Shown here: positions 31,762-35,094 of the stretch, one piece after another | Layout: each line of letters starts with the position of its first letter | Numbering within the stretch: the stretch's first letter is position 1 | IMG/VR virus record: IMGVR_UViG_3300030419_004439 | Coordinates: 1 to 35,094 of that record | DNA: 35,094 nucleotides | Origin: a virus | Direction: 5' to 3' (one strand) | The notes under the pieces: generated by a model | The model's input: only the letters and a program-made list of their open reading frames with translations | Told to the model about the DNA's origin: nothing | The model's database searches: none | Made by a program: the position numbers and the translations under genes

Positions 31762-32036
31762 TGTCTTTTTCAGAACTGTTTCCAATGATAAAAGAGTCAG
31801 TAAGCGATTATGAGTGGCATTACACACTTCATTTAATGGACATGCTCGAAGAGAAGACTGGTGGAGAAGTTATCCCTGTCACTAATTTTGATAATTTTAT
31901 TGGGTTTGCTCTCATGGCAAATGATAGAATTGTTTCTATGGTAGAGCATCAAGACGGTGACTCTCTATCTGACACCATCGATGCTCTTGGATATATGTTT
32001 TTCCATGTGTACGGAAGTAACCGGGCAGAAGCCTAA
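31761..32036 (+). CDS. Unknown acidic small protein
   Basis: This 91-residue protein begins in a TAATG overlap, with GGAGAAG upstream. It is acidic and helical (SVSDYEWHYTLHLMDMLEEK, then DTIDALGYMFFHVYG). No motif is recognised. It is translated together with the zinc-knuckle protein. Confidence 0.5.
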   Translation: MSFSELFPMIKESVSDYEWHYTLHLMDMLEEKTGGEVIPVTNFDNFIGFALMANDRIVSMVEHQDGDSLSDTIDALGYMFFHVYGSNRAEA

Positions 32037-32054
32037 ATAGGGGAGTTAAGTCTT

Positions 32055-32306
32055 GTGCCGGTTCGTTTGGGACAGAGGTTTTTATTAAAAGGTAGTCTGC
32101 CCCAAGTCGTTATGAGTTATGCCGTTTCCGAGCCTGGAGAGTGGACGGCGGCTTCTATTGCTCAAGACATAGAAGTCACTGTTTACTCTGTCAACGAGAG
32201 TGTCGGATCTCTAAGACGTAGAGGTTTGATACTGATTCGGGAAAGATCCATTCTTCCTACTGAAACTGGAAAAACATTACTGCTCCGTTCGATGGAACGA
32301 CAGTAA
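32055..32306 (+). CDS. Winged-helix DNA-binding protein
   Basis: This 83-residue protein starts at a GTG, with GGGGAG about nine bases upstream. The sequence has a winged-helix pattern: EWTAASIAQDIEVTVYSVNE for the second helix and turn, VGSLRRRGLILIRERSILPT for the recognition helix and wing, then TETGKTLL. This is the MarR/ArsR-like layout. It probably regulates transcription of phage genes. A long terminator follows, making it the last gene of this operon. Confidence 0.6.
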   Translation: MPVRLGQRFLLKGSLPQVVMSYAVSEPGEWTAASIAQDIEVTVYSVNESVGSLRRRGLILIRERSILPTETGKTLLLRSMERQ

Positions 32307-32314
32307 TCATCCCC

Positions 32315-32412
32315 CCAACCCCTTTGCCTATATCTTTGATTGTTTTTTAGTAAAAGCAGGGCTGTTTAACTTTCAGAGATTCCTACCGGGCAGAGGGGTT
32401 GGTTTTATTTTT
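32315..32412 (+). terminator. Long-loop terminator at the end of the replication operon
   Basis: CCAACCCCTTTGCC 32315-32328 pairs with 32389-32402 as 14 pairs with one G-U, closing a 60-base loop. TTTTATTTTT follows at 32403. The loop is AT-rich and could hide a promoter for the next gene, but no clear hexamers are seen. Confidence 0.65.
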
Positions 32413-32440
32413 ATGTTATTATGTACTGCCAGGAGTAATC

Positions 32441-32698
32441 ATGCCTACACCTAAAAAGAAAGCGCCCGCTAAAAAGAAAGCACCAGCAAAGAAGAAGCCT
32501 TCACCGAAGTACAAACTATCTGTGGCCACTAAAGGGGTAGAGTCTACTCTGAGGTTTTCTGCGAAGGCGGATATGGAATCTGCTCTTAGCCAACTGGAAC
32601 AGCATGTTGGACTACAGAGTAAAGGGCTTGCGTACTGCGTTGTTACCGCTGATGGCGAATTCCGGTATACAACAATCGAGTCAGTTAAGTCCGTATAA
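32441..32698 (+). CDS. Small histone-like lysine-rich protein
   Basis: This 85-residue protein sits behind AGGAG. The first 23 residues are MPTPKKKAPAKKKAPAKKK with Pro/Ser, a histone H1-like repeat. The rest is a small alpha/beta domain (YKLSVATKGVESTLRFSAKAD, YCVVTADGEFRYTT). DNA condensation or binding is inferred from composition. It shares the KKxPAKK style with the 205-residue protein at 11535. An in-frame start upstream at 32399 is rejected because it lies in the terminator. It ends three bases from the convergent minus-strand stop. Confidence 0.65.
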   Translation: MPTPKKKAPAKKKAPAKKKPSPKYKLSVATKGVESTLRFSAKADMESALSQLEQHVGLQSKGLAYCVVTADGEFRYTTIESVKSV

Positions 32699-32701
32699 AC
32701 G

Positions 32702-33013
32702 TTACTGTTTTCTGTTTTCGAGAATACGGTCTAGTTTAGCTACAATGTCATTATGGACTTTGGTTCGGGTAATCAAAAAATCTTTAGATTGCTCATCTAT
32801 TTGACCTCGGTACTCATCGATTACTCGGTCATACCTTTCTCGCATTTTTTCTGATCGAGCGTCATACTCTTTACGTATCTCATCAAGCTGTTCTTGGAAA
32901 CCTTCTACGAGTTTATCTAATCGCTTTTGCATAGCCATAAACTGGTACACCAAAAATGCAGCAAAGAGCCCAAGGTGGCCCCCGGCTAGTAGTGTGTCTA
33001 TTAAGGCTTCCAT
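32702..33013 (-). CDS. Putative holin-like membrane/coiled-coil protein
   Basis: This 103-residue protein has one hydrophobic segment near residues 5-28 (LIDTLLAGGHLGLFAAFLVYQF) and a long charged coiled coil (about 30-100). Proteins of this layout beside a peptidoglycan enzyme gene are often holins or lysis helpers. The ATG overlaps the stop of the L,D-transpeptidase-like gene (TAATG). The function is inferred from topology and neighbours. Confidence 0.5.
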   Translation of the reverse strand: MEALIDTLLAGGHLGLFAAFLVYQFMAMQKRLDKLVEGFQEQLDEIRKEYDARSEKMRERYDRVIDEYRGQIDEQSKDFLITRTKVHNDIVAKLDRILENRKQ

Positions 33014-33588
33014 TAAAATTCCGGTTCATCAATCAGTGTATAGCTAAAAGAGTTTCCCCATTTCTCTCGGGCCGCATAGCAGATAGACATAAACTCTTCA
33101 AAGTCTTTGCTGTGGCTGAACACTTGGCATCCAGCAGACCACTTATCTACTTGCGTCGATGCTGAGCCCGCTTTGTGGATATTGATTCCATAATAGCCCT
33201 CAGTAATAGACCGTACATCAAGATCAATAATGTCGTCTTTATTGCTGTCCCGGTAAGTTTTGACCGTACCGTTCCTCTGGCAGAGCGCGTCATATCTCCC
33301 CTGGTGCTTATCGATCTTCCAAACAGATCGGTATTGCCCAGGGACAAGGATAGCAGTTCCTTCGATACGAGTGGGGTTCTCAAGCCAGTATTTACCGGGC
33401 TCAGTAGTACATTCCCAAGTGCGTGTGATCCAACCCTGCTCATCGCGAAACACAACACACATACGATCATCGAAGCTATTGGCTTTATGGTCGCGGCTAC
33501 GGATACCAATGATGTTTAGGTTGTACTCGCCTTTCTCGAAGACCGTGTGGCCTAATGAGGCTACATAATCTAAGAGAACGGGACGCAT
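33013..33588 (-). CDS. L,D-transpeptidase (YkuD)-like peptidoglycan enzyme
   Basis: This 191-residue protein shows GYYGINIH (H138) and, 13 residues later, DKWSAGC (S151, G153, C154). That spacing is like the H and S/T-x-G-C motif of YkuD-fold enzymes with a catalytic Cys. Similar proteins occur in phage lysis or tail-entry regions. It may cut or modify peptidoglycan cross-links during entry or release. The ATG at 33586-33588 is preferred over a TTG three codons earlier because it overlaps the previous stop (TAATG). There is no signal peptide. Confidence 0.65.
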   Translation of the reverse strand: MRPVLLDYVASLGHTVFEKGEYNLNIIGIRSRDHKANSFDDRMCVVFRDEQGWITRTWECTTEPGKYWLENPTRIEGTAILVPGQYRSVWKIDKHQGRYDALCQRNGTVKTYRDSNKDDIIDLDVRSITEGYYGINIHKAGSASTQVDKWSAGCQVFSHSKDFEEFMSICYAAREKWGNSFSYTLIDEPEF

Positions 33589-33875
33589 TAATCGCAATCC
33601 GCGTTTGTAGCGGAGCAGATTTTCGCTTGATTGATGGCTTGCTGCTGCTGAACCTCAAGCATCTTAGCCATTAGGTCTTCCATCTTATCTAGGCGCTTTT
33701 CTACGCCTTCGATTTTAATGTCTACAATCTCTTGCTTGCCTGCCTTGGATTCAAGAATCTCGACACGTTGGTCGATTTCTTCTACATCTTGTGCAGCGGA
33801 TTCAAGAGAGGCGAAAGAGATGCCCGCAGCAAAAACTATAGTTACCCCAGGAACGATCCATTCTTTCATATTCAT
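33588..33875 (-). CDS. Small membrane-anchored coiled-coil protein
   Basis: This 95-residue protein has a hydrophobic N-terminus (IVPGVTIVFAAGISFAS, residues about 7-23), then a coiled coil (VEEIDQRVEILESKAGKQE and on) and a short tail with two Cys (KICSATNADCD). The ribosome binding site is AGGAGCAGG, with ATGA overlap to the previous gene. This is the layout of an inner-membrane spanin or similar lysis helper, but the paired outer-membrane lipoprotein is not clear. Confidence 0.5.
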   Translation of the reverse strand: MNMKEWIVPGVTIVFAAGISFASLESAAQDVEEIDQRVEILESKAGKQEIVDIKIEGVEKRLDKMEDLMAKMLEVQQQQAINQAKICSATNADCD

Positions 33876-34327
33876 TTTCCTGCTCCTGATGTGTAGTAAT
33901 ACGTAGCACCTAACCCGGTACTGACAACTACGACGACTGCGAGTGTTTCTATTCTACCAAACCAGCGTTGAGTAGAAGGCTTTTCCATCCAGGGGATAGG
34001 CTTTGTCGCCTCTTCTAGCATGTACTTATGCCATTCAATGTTTGTTTGAAGTTCAGCTATATCAATTTTATATTGAGCATTAACGGCTTTTGCCCATTCT
34101 TCTGTCGCTAATAGGTCAGCATAATCCGAGAGAGGTACGACCACTCCAGAACAAGGAGAGGAAGAAGGAGAGATCCGAAAAGATTCCGGAAGTGGCCGAC
34201 CCCTAGTAACCGGAATGGTGCGTTCGCATTGTCCATCTACCTTCTCGGGCACATTGGGCCTGGGAGGTAATGTGTATTTGGGCTCGTCAGCCTGGGCTAA
34301 GAGCATTGAAGCTAAGAACAGAATCAT
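33872..34327 (-). CDS. Putative exported/membrane protein in the lysis-type cluster
   Basis: This 151-residue protein has an N-terminal signal-like segment (MILFLASMLLAQADEP), a Pro-rich region with two Cys, a helical centre (YADLLATEEWAKAVNAQ), and a C-terminal membrane segment (LAVVVVVSTGLGATYYY, about 128-144). It overlaps its neighbour (ATGA). A spanin-type or virion membrane role is possible. The combination of a possible cleaved signal and a C-terminal anchor is not diagnostic. Confidence 0.5.
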   Translation of the reverse strand: MILFLASMLLAQADEPKYTLPPRPNVPEKVDGQCERTIPVTRGRPLPESFRISPSSSPCSGVVVPLSDYADLLATEEWAKAVNAQYKIDIAELQTNIEWHKYMLEEATKPIPWMEKPSTQRWFGRIETLAVVVVVSTGLGATYYYTSGAGK

Positions 34328-34569
34328 TTTCGCCTTTTCCTGGCGTTACCTCTAGCCGCTAGATCATCAGCAGGAGAATCACCGGTAAGGTCTTTTTCGA
34401 TCGCTTCGACTTCTTCATTGAGAGTCTGCTGGATATTTTCGCGAGCAATATCAGAAGAAGTATCTTTAGGTGGAGCCTTTTTAGGCTCCTTTTTTTTAAG
34501 AATCTTTCCGAAAAAGGTAGTTAGAAATGCGACTAAGATTACGCCAATAATGGTTTCTATATTTTCCAT
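34324..34569 (-). CDS. Small membrane protein with charged tail
   Basis: This 81-residue protein has one transmembrane segment (IETIIGVILVAFLTTFFGKIL), a basic-Pro linker (KKKEPKKAPPK), then an acidic helix (ENIQQTLNEEVEAIEKDL) and a basic end (RGNARKRRK). It is similar in style to pinholins or small phage membrane proteins. There is no good ribosome binding site; it probably depends on readthrough from the previous gene. Confidence 0.45.
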   Translation of the reverse strand: MENIETIIGVILVAFLTTFFGKILKKKEPKKAPPKDTSSDIARENIQQTLNEEVEAIEKDLTGDSPADDLAARGNARKRRK

Positions 34570-34573
34570 ACCA

Positions 34574-34945
34574 TTATGTCGCTAATAGGGTGATTGTAAC
34601 TGCACTGCTAGGCGAAGATATATTATTGGTGCCAGATACAGAAGAAATCCAAAGACTGACGCCAGATGTATAAGCGAATCCTGTATCTACGATATAAGTG
34701 CAAGATTTTCCTGCATTGACATAAAACATCATGTCCGCAGTGCTGCTACCCGGAGTAGCGGAAGCAGAATCTACATACTTCACATACACGCCTTGATCGA
34801 TATTGCGCGAATTATCAATTTTAACTTGATAGACTTTACCGCTAGTATTCCCCGTCACATTATTGTATGAACCATCCGAATCGGCCACCACTTTGACTAG
34901 TGTTCCCGCTAAAGCCGTTGGAGTTGTGATCTTAGATAGAGGCAT
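34574..34945 (-). CDS. Beta-rich virion protein
   Basis: This 123-residue protein has many Ser, Thr, Val and Gly residues in a repeating strand pattern (KVYQVKIDNSRNIDQGVYVKYV, MMFYVNAGKSCTYIVDTGFAY). It resembles small phage tail, fibre or capsid-surface proteins with an immunoglobulin- or jelly-roll-like fold. The gene lies just after another beta-rich frame, consistent with the end of the tail-gene block. The family is not recognised. Confidence 0.5.
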   Translation of the reverse strand: MPLSKITTPTALAGTLVKVVADSDGSYNNVTGNTSGKVYQVKIDNSRNIDQGVYVKYVDSASATPGSSTADMMFYVNAGKSCTYIVDTGFAYTSGVSLWISSVSGTNNISSPSSAVTITLLAT

Positions 34946-34950
34946 AGTGT

Positions 34951-35094
34951 TTACTTAGTAGTGAGCGTGATCTGTACTGTGCCATTACTCACTGTCGGTG
35001 CAGTATTGTCCGTTGGAGATGGTAATTTTGTTACCCAAAAGTTTAGGTCGGTATAATCGATACCTCCCTGAATTTGGAAAATTCGTTTAGCGTC
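34951..35094 (-). CDS. C-terminal part of a virion protein
   Basis: An open frame enters from the right edge and ends at TAA 34951-34953, giving 47 residues (DAKRIFQIQGGIDYTDLNFW and onward) with a Pro/Thr-rich, strand-like end (GTVQITLTTK). It is compatible with a tail or baseplate-type protein. The start lies outside the window. Confidence 0.5.
   Translation of the reverse strand, partial: DAKRIFQIQGGIDYTDLNFWVTKLPSPTDNTAPTVSNGTVQITLTTK

Overview
The window is a contiguous piece of a tailed double-stranded DNA bacteriophage genome (Caudoviricetes-like), cut at both ends inside genes. It carries a large terminase, portal, scaffold-like protein, major capsid protein, family A DNA polymerase, primase-helicase and a lysis-type cluster. 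No integrase, rRNA, tRNA or CRISPR array was seen. The host cannot be named. Strong GAGGT/AGGAG ribosome binding sites show a Shine-Dalgarno-using bacterium.

Layout: (1) 1-10930, minus strand: the packaging and head module, read right to left as HTH protein, acidic protein, TerL, small basic protein, GNAT acetyltransferase, portal, large Ala-rich protein, zinc ribbon, acidic protein, scaffold, major capsid, head-associated protein and a partial gene. Most genes overlap or abut. (2) 10931-11534: divergent control region with TTGACAT operator-like repeats and a long, highly structured leader. (3) 11535-12769, plus strand: a GC-richer gene with a lysine-rich tail, then three small genes. (4) 12862-19790, plus strand: mostly unknown genes, nearly each behind a terminator-like hairpin. 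In several gaps a second TGTGC/GCACA hairpin follows. This region includes a MoxR AAA+ ATPase, an unknown protein and a metallopeptidase-VWA protein, followed by a strong type II hammerhead ribozyme candidate. (5) 19791-20092: repeat-rich gap. (6) 20093-32698, plus strand: replication and recombination module with primase-helicase, SF2 helicase, Cas4/RecB-like nuclease, Sak4-like ATPase, SSB-like protein, UDG-PolA fusion and an SMC-like ATPase, then small regulators. (7) 32702-35094, minus strand: small membrane/coiled-coil proteins around an L,D-transpeptidase-like enzyme, then virion-like proteins running off the right edge.

Both minus-strand blocks point the same way, and tail genes are missing. 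This fits a circular or circularly permuted genome in which late genes continue from the left edge, through unseen tail genes, to the right edge. The most striking signals are the hammerhead core at 18829-18891, a 12-residue helical motif shared by five otherwise unrelated head-module proteins, the repeated hairpin cassettes, the structured leader at 11225-11519, and the MoxR/metallopeptidase-VWA trio.
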